DNA of 8,516 bases from Firmicutes bacterium CAG:534 (GCA_000436115.1 FR894555.1:74814-83329); one strand, 5' to 3'; positions 1 to 6,982 are shown, counted from the first letter of the stretch. Numbers and translations: made by a program. The notes: generated by a model from the letters alone, not told the origin.

Positions 1-690
1 TCCGTTTCTGGAAACCACTCCCAGATACCGCAGCTTCTGATGAACCGGAACCACGTTCCAGTTATAAATGCTTTCCATGGTGATCTCTTCCTCAAGGGGG
101 ATCCATTTCCCCTGCTCCTCATCATACCAGGAAACAGACACTACCCGGTCCGTCATATGCCCCAGATAAATACTGATCTGCGCCACTTCCATTTCTTCCC
201 CCAGATCCAGCACCAGTTCATCTTCCTGTCCCTTTGCTTCCAGTTCCTGAAAGGTTATAGGCACCTTGCTGCTTCCCAGCCTCCAAAAAACAAGGATCCC
301 ATATACTATAGTCAGCAGCAGAAGAAGCAGCAGATCCTTTCTGGTGGCCGGCCTTTTGGGCAGGATCAGTTCCCGTTCCTCCCGCTCTTTAGGAGCCTCT
401 TCTTCCTCATCCGTTTTCTTTCGCATCAAAACTAGCCGCAGCAGCAAAAGCCCCCCGGCTCCCATCATAAAAAGCGCAAGATACCAGACCGTGTCCCGAA
501 ACTCCTTCTGATCCAGAAGTCCGCTGAAACAGGCAAACAATCCGGCTCCTGCCAGAAACAGCAAAAGGCAGGTAAGAACCATCTTCTTTTTCCACAGTCT
601 CCTGCCCCACTTATCAGAAAGCAGCGACATATAATATATGCCGCTGCCAACTACTACAAGCGTGATTAAAATAATCAACCAGGTATCCAT
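1..690 (-). CDS. Polytopic membrane protein with extracytoplasmic beta-rich domain (partial, C-terminus beyond window)
   Basis: The frame opens at an ATG at 690 and stays open for 230 codons to base 1, so the C-terminal part lies outside the window. An AGGAG site 8 bases before the ATG overlaps the last codons of the secreted-protein gene upstream, and only 5 bases separate the genes, so they are probably cotranscribed and coupled. Residues about 3-22, 37-57, 69-89 and 119-137 are hydrophobic and read as four membrane helices. A highly charged Glu/Lys/Arg stretch (about 90-118) separates helices 3 and 4. After helix 4, residues about 143-230 look like a beta-sandwich: VLDLG, then QISIYLG, then VSVSWYD with GKWIPL, a discoidin-like pattern. 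I infer that this part faces outward. Large Lachnospiraceae membrane glycosyltransferases of the GT39/PMT type can carry such a domain between helices, so that is my leading guess, but no catalytic motif is visible in this fragment. Confidence 0.8.
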   Translation of the reverse strand, partial: MDTWLIILITLVVVGSGIYYMSLLSDKWGRRLWKKKMVLTCLLLFLAGAGLFACFSGLLDQKEFRDTVWYLALFMMGAGGLLLLRLVLMRKKTDEEEEAPKEREERELILPKRPATRKDLLLLLLLTIVYGILVFWRLGSSKVPITFQELEAKGQEDELVLDLGEEMEVAQISIYLGHMTDRVVSVSWYDEEQGKWIPLEEEITMESIYNWNVVPVHQKLRYLGVVSRNG

Positions 691-695
691 AGTTT

Positions 696-1481
696 TTACT
701 CCTGATATCCGCCAAAGATACTGTCCAAGTAACGGAACCCATAAAAGCCATCTTCTCTCCTTATGGCTTCTAAGTCTGCCCCTGCCGGAATCACAAGCAC
801 ATACCTTACATTTTTGTAACTGTAATGAATTTCCAGACTTACATTCGGATGCTTTGCAAGTTCATCCAAAACCTTCTGGTTAAAACAGGTCCAGATCCCT
901 GTATCGATCACAACCGTTTTGGTTCCCGCACTGCCGTTGCCCCCTGCCTCAATGGCACTGACTGCACTGCTTATCTTCTCCTGGATCTCCTGCTGGAACT
1001 TTCCTGCTGCAGTTCCCGGCTCTCTGCGGGATCCTATCACGATACCGCAGTTACCACAGCGGTTTACATAAATCGCATCCTCTGTTGCTGTTGCCTCCTG
1101 CTCCTCTACCCAGGAAAAGCTGTGTTCACAGGCTGGCACTGCTTCTACTACCGGTTCTGGCACCGGCTCTGCTACCGGTACAGTCTTTTCTGTGATTATG
1201 GGATCATCCGGAACTTCGGTGATGGTTGCTGTTTCCGTTTCTGTTATTCCATATACACAATAATGAGTGTAACCGCTCTCATCAATACCCGCTTCAATAG
1301 TGTACCCTTTAGTCTTGTAGCGGTTATCTATGCTATTGGTATCTTTCTCCACTACGGTGCCTTGGGTAACAGTCTTAATCACCTTCGTTACTGTCTTTGC
1401 CAGCACATCACTTCCGCTCAGGTACAGTCCTCCCGCCAGAAGCACCGGCGCCACTGCATACGCTACTTTTTTCCAATTCAT
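696..1481 (-). CDS. Secreted protein with Cys/His zinc-ribbon-like motif and conserved C-terminal domain, function unknown
   Basis: This 261-residue protein starts at an ATG preceded by a strong purine-rich site (AAGGAAGGGG, about 7 bases away). Residues 1-28 form a signal peptide: Lys4-Lys5, a hydrophobic core over 6-21, and a cleavage site after VLA (28). The mature part begins with a Thr/Val/Lys-rich stretch (29-45). It continues through a region with Tyr and acidic residues to a Pro/Glu/Val linker at about 101-116. A Cys118-x-His120 pair and an RCGNCG motif (Cys142, Cys145) could bind a metal together. A low-complexity Ala/Gly region (about 155-187) leads into a C-terminal domain (188-258) with IDTGIWTCFNQKVLDELAKHP, then YSYKNVRYVLVIPAG, then DGFYGFRYLDSIFGG. 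I recall similar domains at the ends of surface proteins from gut Firmicutes, but know no function. It is probably in an operon with the membrane protein 5 bases downstream. There is no sortase motif, so it is probably released or held by its partner. Confidence 0.85.
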   Translation of the reverse strand: MNWKKVAYAVAPVLLAGGLYLSGSDVLAKTVTKVIKTVTQGTVVEKDTNSIDNRYKTKGYTIEAGIDESGYTHYCVYGITETETATITEVPDDPIITEKTVPVAEPVPEPVVEAVPACEHSFSWVEEQEATATEDAIYVNRCGNCGIVIGSRREPGTAAGKFQQEIQEKISSAVSAIEAGGNGSAGTKTVVIDTGIWTCFNQKVLDELAKHPNVSLEIHYSYKNVRYVLVIPAGADLEAIRREDGFYGFRYLDSIFGGYQE

Positions 1482-1757
1482 AAAATTTCCCCTTCCTTAA
1501 AATTACTTTTACACACCTAAATCCCTTTCTAATAAGATACCATATTGCCCCTGCGCTGTCCAGAAGAATAACCTTGCTTTTCGTGCTCCATTCCGGCGCT
1601 TCTTCTTTCGGTAGATCGATTTTGAGATTTGATCGGAGGGCTCTGCCTCCAGGCACGGTTTCCCGCAATTTTCAAGTAATGATTCTGTCTTTTCTGTAAG
1701 GCTTGCCTCTGCCTTCAAAAAGTGCACAAATATCCGCTCTGGAACGCATACAAATTT
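1482..1757. other. Intergenic spacer with no convincing gene
   Basis: This 276-base gap lies between the stop of the ABC-class ATPase and the start of the secreted protein. Two overlapping minus-strand frames are open in it. One would start at a GTG at 1727 and end at 1509 (72 codons). The other would start at a TTG at 1668 and run into the next gene. Neither has a good ribosome binding site or a recognisable product, and both are rich in Lys, Arg and Ser as chance frames often are. A small inverted repeat (GGAGG/CCTCC, 1635-1650) has no T-run on either side and is not a clear terminator. The end nearest the secreted-protein gene holds the promoter candidate listed separately. Confidence 0.6.
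1534..1562 (-). promoter_or_regulatory. Candidate sigma-A promoter for the secreted-protein operon
   Basis: On the minus strand TGGACA (1562-1557) is followed after exactly 17 bases by TATCTT (1539-1534). The first matches the -35 consensus at 5 of 6 bases and the second the -10 consensus at 4 of 6. Transcription would start near 1527, giving a leader of about 45 bases before the ATG at 1481. The position suits separate expression of the secreted and membrane proteins, apart from the argS block. The -10 box is weak, so this is a candidate only. Confidence 0.4.
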
Positions 1758-3458
1758 CTACAGACCAAGCCTGCGGTATCTGTTGATGCAGGCCATGATT
1801 TCCTGTTTTCTGGGTCTGGCCAGAGAGGCGATCGTCTCTCCGCGCTCAAACAGGCTTTCCATTCCCTGCTCCCGAAGCTGTTTTTCAAGCAGCATACCAA
1901 TTTCTTCCAGACTCTTTTTCCCATCAAAAAGCTTTTTCTCCACATACCTTAAAAGATAGGCAAGCGCAAGGGTCTGTTCCTGATCCTTAAGTTGTTCTAA
2001 ATATCGAAGCTCTACACATTCCCGGCAAAGCATCAGTTCCGAGGTTCCCATGGCTTTTAATTTCACGCGGTCCTCTTTTTGTATGGCAGGGTCAGGCTTT
2101 GGAACTCTTCTTTTTGTAAAAGAAGGAAAAGGCTCCTTTTCGCCCGTCATAGAGGGAAAAGCCTCCGCTGCCTGTTTTGCCTTCCGGGTAATATCATAGG
2201 GCACATATTCCTTCATCTGGATCACCCGATCCGCCACATGGAAATAGGAGCCGGAGCTTCCCGCTACGATTACCGTAGAAATCCCCAGATCCGTGTAGAG
2301 ACTTCTTACCCTGCTGATAAAGGGTGTGATCGGTTCCTCAAAAGGAGTGATCACCTGGCTCATCAGCTGATCTCTTATCATAAAGTTGGTCGCCGAGGTA
2401 TCCTCATCTATCAGAAGAAGCCTGCTTCCGCTTTCTGCAGCCTCCATCAGGTTCGCCGCCTGGGAAGTGCTGCCGCTTGCATCCTCCGTAGAAAAATGAA
2501 CGGTGTCCTTTCCATTTGGAAGATTTTTAATAAAAGGGGAAATATCCACGCCGGAAATGCTTCTTCCATCCTCTGCACGCAGCTTAAAGGCAGTATCATC
2601 CGTGATCACATATTCCCTGCCATCCCCCTCGATATGATTGTAAACTCCATTTTGAAGGGCCTGCAAAATGGTAGATTTTCCATGGTAACCACCACCTACA
2701 AAAAGTGTGATCCCCTTGGGAATTCCCATACCGCTTATTTTGCTTCCATCCGGAAGCGCTAAGGTTATCCGCAGTGTTTCCGGAGATTGAAAGGGAACTG
2801 CCCCCTTCATAGGCCTTTCCGAAACGCCGCTTTCCCTTGGAAGGATCGATCCATCCGCCACAAATGCGCACAGAGAAAGCTCCTCAAGCTTTTCCCGGAT
2901 GAATTGCTGATTTTCACACAGCCTGACGGCTCTTTTCAGCTTTTCCCGATCTGCTCTTTCATAGAAAAGACTGCTCCGTACCCCTTCCGGCAGGATTGTA
3001 AAAAGCATTTTGCCCAGCTCCCCTGCCTGAATGGTTCGCCCGCTTGCCGGAAACCCTGCCTCGAACCGAAGTGTTATTGCACCGCCCCCGGCAATACGAA
3101 GGGCCGTGCGCTCAAGCACCTGCTGCCCGCATCTGGAAACAGAGAGCAGTCCGCTCTTTCCGGAACCCTTTGCCTGAAAGCTTCCCTTCTGAATAGCTCT
3201 TCCAAAGGCCCTTGCCAGCTGATCCTGCAGCGTGATCCTTTTTGGCATTGTATCAAACAGTTCTGCTGGAAACCCTGCTCTGCTGCCGGATACCAGAACG
3301 GAAAGTCTGGAAGGCGCTGCAAAGGGATCACCCTGCACATGGTCGATGGAAAGAATATAATCTCCAAAATCATATTGTCCGCGCAGTTCCTTATAAGCCG
3401 GATAGCTGCGATGGTCAATACGTTTTAATTGCTCCCGCAGTTCTGATGCCGTCCGCAT
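1758..3458 (-). CDS. ABC-class P-loop ATPase (PF09818/COG3044 family)
   Basis: This 566-residue protein matches the full length and motif order of the 'predicted ATPase of the ABC class' family. An N-terminal domain of about 240 residues opens with RTASELREQLKRIDHRSYPAY, typical of the family. The nucleotide-binding domain follows: Walker A GGGYHGKST (255-263), a non-canonical signature ASGSTSQ (327-333) in place of LSGGQ, Walker B LLLID with Glu352 (347-353), DTSATNFMIRD as D-loop region, and a switch His at 407. The C-terminal 130 residues are helical and charged. There are no membrane segments, so it is a soluble cytoplasmic protein and not a transporter subunit. The characterised relative I know is trypanosome MRB1590, an RNA-binding dimer linked to RNA editing; bacterial roles are unclear. 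The start at 3458 has AAAGGA 7 bases upstream, inside the end of argS. The 2-base gap to argS points to one transcript and coupled translation. A role in RNA or tRNA biology is inference from this context. Confidence 0.9.
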   Translation of the reverse strand: MRTASELREQLKRIDHRSYPAYKELRGQYDFGDYILSIDHVQGDPFAAPSRLSVLVSGSRAGFPAELFDTMPKRITLQDQLARAFGRAIQKGSFQAKGSGKSGLLSVSRCGQQVLERTALRIAGGGAITLRFEAGFPASGRTIQAGELGKMLFTILPEGVRSSLFYERADREKLKRAVRLCENQQFIREKLEELSLCAFVADGSILPRESGVSERPMKGAVPFQSPETLRITLALPDGSKISGMGIPKGITLFVGGGYHGKSTILQALQNGVYNHIEGDGREYVITDDTAFKLRAEDGRSISGVDISPFIKNLPNGKDTVHFSTEDASGSTSQAANLMEAAESGSRLLLIDEDTSATNFMIRDQLMSQVITPFEEPITPFISRVRSLYTDLGISTVIVAGSSGSYFHVADRVIQMKEYVPYDITRKAKQAAEAFPSMTGEKEPFPSFTKRRVPKPDPAIQKEDRVKLKAMGTSELMLCRECVELRYLEQLKDQEQTLALAYLLRYVEKKLFDGKKSLEEIGMLLEKQLREQGMESLFERGETIASLARPRKQEIMACINRYRRLGL

Positions 3459-3460
3459 TT

Positions 3461-5227
3461 CTACATCCTTTCCGGTGCAGAAAATCCCAGCACATCAATA
3501 CAGGCTTCCAGGATATCACGGGTCAGGATCAGCAGTGCAACCCAGCCTGCCTTTTTCTCCTGATCCTGCTCTGCTACGATCCTGGTCTCATGGTAAAACC
3601 GGTTGAAGGCATTGGCCAGTTCATAAATATAGGCGCAGACCTTATGCGGCGCTGTCTCTTCGTATGCACCCGCCATCATTGCCGGGAACCCGGCAAGGGA
3701 CATCATCAGCGCCTTTTCCGCTTCGCTGGCTGCTTCCCGGATCGTTCCTTCCTTAAACTCCCCATCCTGTTCTCTGATCTTACTTAAAATAGACTTGATC
3801 CTGACAATGGTATATAAAATGTAGGGGCCTGTATCTCCTTCAAAGGAAGTAAATTTGTCCATATCGAAAATATAGTCCTTAGATGCCTGATTGGAAAGAT
3901 CCCCGTACTTAATGGCTGAAAGTGCAACTACCTGAGCAGTCTTTCTTGCCTCCTGCTCATCTACCTGGCGGTTATCCGTGATCTTCCGGTACATCTCCTC
4001 ATTAATTTCCTTAATAAGGAGCTCAAGCCGCATAACGCCGCCCTCTCTGGTTTTAAAGGGTTTTCCATCCTTGCCGTTCATGGTTCCGAAGCCAATATGC
4101 AAAAGCTCTGTCTCCTTGGGCACCAGTCCGGTCTTTCTTGCACAGCGGAACACCTGCTCAAAGTACAGATCCTGACGCTTATCCGTCAGATAGATCATAC
4201 GGTCCGGATGATATTCCCTGACACGTTCCATGATCGTTGCAAGATCTGTCGTGTTGTAAAGAGAGGCTCCGTCTGATTTCAGGATCATACAGGGCGGGAT
4301 CTCCTTGGTATCGGTCTCCTCCCTTACATCTACCACCAGCGCTCCGTCGCTGTAGTAAGCATAGCCCTGATCCTTTAACTGCTGCACCATACCCGGGATC
4401 ACATCATGGACGTCAGACTCTCCCTTCCAAAGATCAAATTCCACATTCAGATTTTCATAATTACGCTTTAAGTCAGCAACAGATACCTTGATGATCTGAT
4501 CCCACAGGGCACGATAACCCCTTACGCCGCTTTGCAGCTTAAAGGTTGCCTCCATGGCCTTTTCCTTATAGGCCGGATCTTCCTTGGATTTACCGCTTGC
4601 AGTAGGATAGATCTCCTCAAGCTCACTAATGGTAAACGGAGCTTCCTCGGGATAATCACCCTCATATGACTCATCAAAGTACACAAGCTGCGGCTGTCTT
4701 TCCTGCAGCTCTGTAATGATCAGTCCCATCTGAAGTCCCCAGTCTCCCAAATGGATATCCCCGATCACTTCATGACCTGCATACCTTGCGATCCGCTTAA
4801 TGCTTTCCCCGATAACGGCAGAGCGGAGATGTCCTACATGAAGAGGCTTGGCTACGTTAGGACCGCCGTAATCGATAATGATCTTCGCAGGATGCTCCGG
4901 CATTTCCAGTCCAAATTTGGGCTCTGTCTCCATTTTATTCAGATATTCCTTTATAAAGCTCTCCTTTAATTTCAAATTCAGAAAACCGGGGGCTACTGCC
5001 TCCACTGCCGCAAAGACAGGACTGCCGCCACATTTTTGCGCCACCTCCTGTGCGATCATAATGGGCGCCTTCTTGTAAAGCTTGGCTCCTGCCATTGCCC
5101 CGTTACACTGATATTCACAAAGATCAGGCCGGTTAGACAGGCTCACCTTTCCAAGCTCCCTTTCATAGCCTGCCGCTTCAAAGGCCTGCTTCATTTCTTC
5201 TGAAATCAAATCCAGAAACTTTTTCAT
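3461..5227 (-). CDS. argS: Arginyl-tRNA synthetase (class I)
   Basis: The product attaches arginine to tRNA-Arg with ATP in the cytoplasm and is essential. Its 588 residues are a normal full length. The N-terminal additional domain (about 1-105) that recognises the tRNA D-loop/elbow is present. The class I HIGH motif appears as HVGH (130-133) within YGGPNVAKPLHVGHLRSAV, the classic ArgS block. The second signature is degenerate, KPFKTREGG (389-397) in place of KMSKS, which is normal for many ArgS proteins. The DALR anticodon-binding domain runs from about GPYILYT (467) to the end (GFSAPERM). The start at 5227 has GGAGG about 9 bases upstream. The 133-base gap before it holds the queH-side hairpin, and I see no T-box leader, which would need more space. 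The ABC-class ATPase gene follows after 2 bases and is probably cotranscribed. The GGPN variant before the HIGH block fits one common clostridial ArgS subtype. Confidence 0.97.
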   Translation of the reverse strand: MKKFLDLISEEMKQAFEAAGYERELGKVSLSNRPDLCEYQCNGAMAGAKLYKKAPIMIAQEVAQKCGGSPVFAAVEAVAPGFLNLKLKESFIKEYLNKMETEPKFGLEMPEHPAKIIIDYGGPNVAKPLHVGHLRSAVIGESIKRIARYAGHEVIGDIHLGDWGLQMGLIITELQERQPQLVYFDESYEGDYPEEAPFTISELEEIYPTASGKSKEDPAYKEKAMEATFKLQSGVRGYRALWDQIIKVSVADLKRNYENLNVEFDLWKGESDVHDVIPGMVQQLKDQGYAYYSDGALVVDVREETDTKEIPPCMILKSDGASLYNTTDLATIMERVREYHPDRMIYLTDKRQDLYFEQVFRCARKTGLVPKETELLHIGFGTMNGKDGKPFKTREGGVMRLELLIKEINEEMYRKITDNRQVDEQEARKTAQVVALSAIKYGDLSNQASKDYIFDMDKFTSFEGDTGPYILYTIVRIKSILSKIREQDGEFKEGTIREAASEAEKALMMSLAGFPAMMAGAYEETAPHKVCAYIYELANAFNRFYHETRIVAEQDQEKKAGWVALLILTRDILEACIDVLGFSAPERM

Positions 5228-5287
5228 GTTCTGTTTCCTCCATATAAAAAGTATGCTTTTATGAGCAATTTCTTATCACATAAAACA

Positions 5288-5311
5288 GGTAGCCGCCTGC
5301 TGGCAGCTACC
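5288..5311 (-). terminator. Hairpin between queH and argS, probable intrinsic terminator
   Basis: As minus-strand RNA this stretch folds into a continuous 10-bp stem: GGTAGC, T, GCC, loop AGCA, GGC, G, GCTACC, with one U-G wobble. On the plus strand the same position is a C-A mismatch, so the structure fits minus-strand transcription. It begins about 50 bases after the queH stop and is followed by TGTTTTAT, a short imperfect T-run. It therefore reads as a moderate terminator for queH, possibly leaky into argS. An attenuator or processing site in the argS leader is the alternative. Confidence 0.55.
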
Positions 5312-5360
5312 AACATCCTAACATTTTCCATAGTTTTACGCAAGAATTTCCCTGTACTTT

Positions 5361-6014
5361 TCATCCTCCGGGATTTTGTTCCTTCGACTGCTGCGCCAGC
5401 CTTTCCTGTTTGGAAAAGACACAGCCGCAGTAATCCTGCCGGTAAAGGCCATACTCCCTGGAAAGCTCAATGGATCTTTTATAGCCGTCTTTTTTCTTAA
5501 AATCAGAAGGAAGGAACGGAATATCATATTCTGCTTCAAGCCTCTCTCCGATCTCATTTAATTTTGCGGCATTTTTAAGAGGACTGATGGTAAGCGTAGT
5601 GGTAAAGAAATCCATATGAAGCTCCCTTGCCCTTCTTGCCGTTTCCCGAAGGCGCAGCTCATAACAGGCAAAGCATCTTTCTCCCCCTTCTTTGCAGCGC
5701 TCTAAGCCTTTCACGCTCTGAAAAAAAAGGGCTTTGTCATAATCTCCCTCTATGACCTCGATGGGATATCCTTCCTCCGTTTTCTTATTATATTCCCGGA
5801 TCAGGCGCTTCTGCTCCTGTACTCTTTTTTGGTACTCTTCTTCCTCACTGATATTGGGATTGTAGTAAAAGACCGTAATGCGAAAAAAGGGACGAAGATA
5901 TTCCAGCACATAACTGCTGCAGGGTGCGCAGCAGCTATGGAGAAACAGCTTCTTCCCTTTATTTTCATTTAATGCTAATATCTGTTCCAGTTCCTTGGAA
6001 TAATTTCTGTTCAT
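5361..6014 (-). CDS. queH: Epoxyqueuosine reductase QueH
   Basis: QueH (former DUF208) reduces epoxyqueuosine to queuosine in the wobble position of tRNAs for Asp, Asn, His and Tyr, the last step of the pathway; it is the non-homologous replacement for the cobalamin enzyme QueG. The 217-residue product has the family cysteines: HSCCAPC (Cys28, Cys29, Cys32) near the N-terminus, ERCFACYELRL (Cys114, Cys117) and DYCGC (Cys196, Cys198) near the end. These hold the iron-sulfur cluster and metal site of the family. FFTTTLTISPLKN (136-148) is also typical. I chose the ATG at 6014 because GGAG lies 6 bases before it and the protein then begins MNRNYSKELEQIL, as clostridial homologues do. An in-frame ATG at 6059, also with a GGGAG site, would add 15 residues unlike the family. 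No other queuosine gene is in the window. A promoter candidate lies upstream and a hairpin follows. Confidence 0.93.
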   Translation of the reverse strand: MNRNYSKELEQILALNENKGKKLFLHSCCAPCSSYVLEYLRPFFRITVFYYNPNISEEEEYQKRVQEQKRLIREYNKKTEEGYPIEVIEGDYDKALFFQSVKGLERCKEGGERCFACYELRLRETARRARELHMDFFTTTLTISPLKNAAKLNEIGERLEAEYDIPFLPSDFKKKDGYKRSIELSREYGLYRQDYCGCVFSKQERLAQQSKEQNPGG

Positions 6015-6100
6015 GATGATCTCCGTTTTGCAAACGCTGCTCCATAACCCTTTTGCCATATCAGGCTCCCGGTCATGAGCTGTTTGTACTTTTGATTATC

Positions 6101-6129
6101 ATCTTACCACCGAAAATATTCCTTTTCAA
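6101..6129 (-). promoter_or_regulatory. Candidate sigma-A promoter for queH
   Basis: On the minus strand TTGAAA (6129-6124) is followed after 17 bases by TAAGAT (6106-6101). The boxes match the -35 and -10 consensus at 5 and 4 of 6 bases. It starts 8 bases after the MalG-like stop codon, in the short gap before queH. The predicted start of transcription near 6094 leaves a leader of about 80 bases to the ATG at 6014. I saw no terminator between the permease gene and this promoter, so some read-through from the sugar operon is possible. Confidence 0.45.
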
Positions 6130-6136
6130 TCTGTCT

Positions 6137-6970
6137 TTAGCCTTTTACCGCACCTGCTGTAAGTCCCTCTACGATCTGGTTACTGAAGCAGCAGTAAACA
6201 AGAATGGTAGGCGCAACTGCAATGACAATAGCTGCAAACATCTGTACATAGTTGGTAGAATAAGGCCCAACGAAATAAGTCAGCGTAACCGGAAGGGTCT
6301 TTTTGCTTACATCAGAGATAAATACCATGGCAAGCAAAAGTTCGTTCCAGTTATTGACAAAGGTCATCAGACCGGTTACAAAAAGTCCTGTCTTTGCAAG
6401 GGGCAGCGCAATGTTGAAAAAGCATCTGTAAATGGAACATCCATCGATACAGGCAGCTTCAAACAGCTCTCCCGGCATGCCCTTGAAAAATCCCACCATG
6501 ATATAAATGGTCATAGGCAGGGAAAAGGTCACATAGGGCAGTATCAGCGTCAAAAGGTTATTGGTCATCCCCAGCTTTGAAAATCTTACAAACAGAGGGA
6601 TTAATACGCAGTGAACCGGGATCATCATTCCGATCATAAAGTATGTCAGTGTAGGATTTGCCAGCTTCCAGCGCATGCGTCCAATGGCAAAAGCAGCCAT
6701 GGAACCGATCAGCATGCTGGCGATCAGGGTGATCCCACAGACCAAAACAGAATTCAGTGTGGCAATCCCCAGCTTTCCTGCCGTCCACGCCACATAGTAG
6801 TTATCCCATTGGAAAACCTCGGGCAGCCCAAAGGGTGAGGCAAATACCTCTGCGTTCGTCTTAAAGGAAACAGAGAGCATCCACAGAAGCGGCGCCAGAT
6901 AAACCACCACGATCAGTGAAAGCATGATATAAATTAAAACCGTCAAAGGACGTATCTTCATTTTCTTCAT
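6137..6970 (-). CDS. Carbohydrate ABC transporter permease, MalG-like (CUT1 family)
   Basis: This is one of two membrane subunits of a sugar importer. The 277 residues are normal for MalG-type proteins. The N-terminus carries a first helix at about 8-31, followed by the family pattern LAPLLWMLSVSFKTNAEVF. Further helices lie at about 70-97, 106-128, 137-162, 193-217 and 243-262. The cytoplasmic EAA loop that docks on the ATPase is clear: EAACIDGCSIYRCFFNIALP (171-190). NNWNELLLAMVF (206-217) and the C-terminal GLTAGAVKG are also typical. The start at 6970 has AGGAGG 8 bases upstream, and 12 bases separate it from the MalF-like stop, so the permeases are cotranscribed. The substrate cannot be read from the sequence; CUT1 systems take up oligosaccharides, glycerol phosphate or related compounds. 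It must use an ATPase encoded elsewhere. Confidence 0.95.
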   Translation of the reverse strand: MKKMKIRPLTVLIYIMLSLIVVVYLAPLLWMLSVSFKTNAEVFASPFGLPEVFQWDNYYVAWTAGKLGIATLNSVLVCGITLIASMLIGSMAAFAIGRMRWKLANPTLTYFMIGMMIPVHCVLIPLFVRFSKLGMTNNLLTLILPYVTFSLPMTIYIMVGFFKGMPGELFEAACIDGCSIYRCFFNIALPLAKTGLFVTGLMTFVNNWNELLLAMVFISDVSKKTLPVTLTYFVGPYSTNYVQMFAAIVIAVAPTILVYCCFSNQIVEGLTAGAVKG

Positions 6971-6982
6971 CTGCTTTCCCTC

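Noticed and set aside
40..435. Plus-strand open frame of 131 codons
   Set aside because: It lies opposite the membrane-protein frame, has no convincing ribosome site, and its His/Gln/Phe-rich product looks like an antisense shadow.
407..650. Two short minus-strand frames (610-407 and 650-465)
   Set aside because: They overlap the membrane-protein gene in other frames, and the frame from 690 has the ribosome site, the operon spacing and the membrane helices.
825..1520. Plus-strand frame of 231 codons
   Set aside because: It is antisense to the secreted protein. Its Cys/Tyr-rich product follows from the complementary codons, and no known domain is visible.
1635..1650. GGAGG/CCTCC inverted repeat as a terminator of the argS operon
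   Set aside because: The stem is only 5 bp and no T-run follows on either strand.
2079..3428. Two long plus-strand frames (2079-2762 and 2787-3428)
   Set aside because: Both lie wholly inside the ABC-class ATPase gene, which has all its motifs in order on the other strand.
3242..3787. Plus-strand frame of 181 codons across the argS/ATPase junction
   Set aside because: It covers the coupled junction of two well-supported minus-strand genes and has no family features.
5233..5260. Promoter for argS (TTGCTC with TATATG)
   Set aside because: The -35 box matches poorly and the start of transcription would fall in the ribosome binding site, so I did not annotate it.
5228..5360. T-box or other riboswitch in the argS leader
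   Set aside because: The 133-base gap is too short for a T-box, and I see no conserved T-box sequence. The one strong hairpin fits a queH terminator.
6053..6580. Plus-strand frame of 175 codons
   Set aside because: It is antisense to the MalG-like permease and covers the queH promoter region. Its Lys/His/Asn-rich product is not recognisable.
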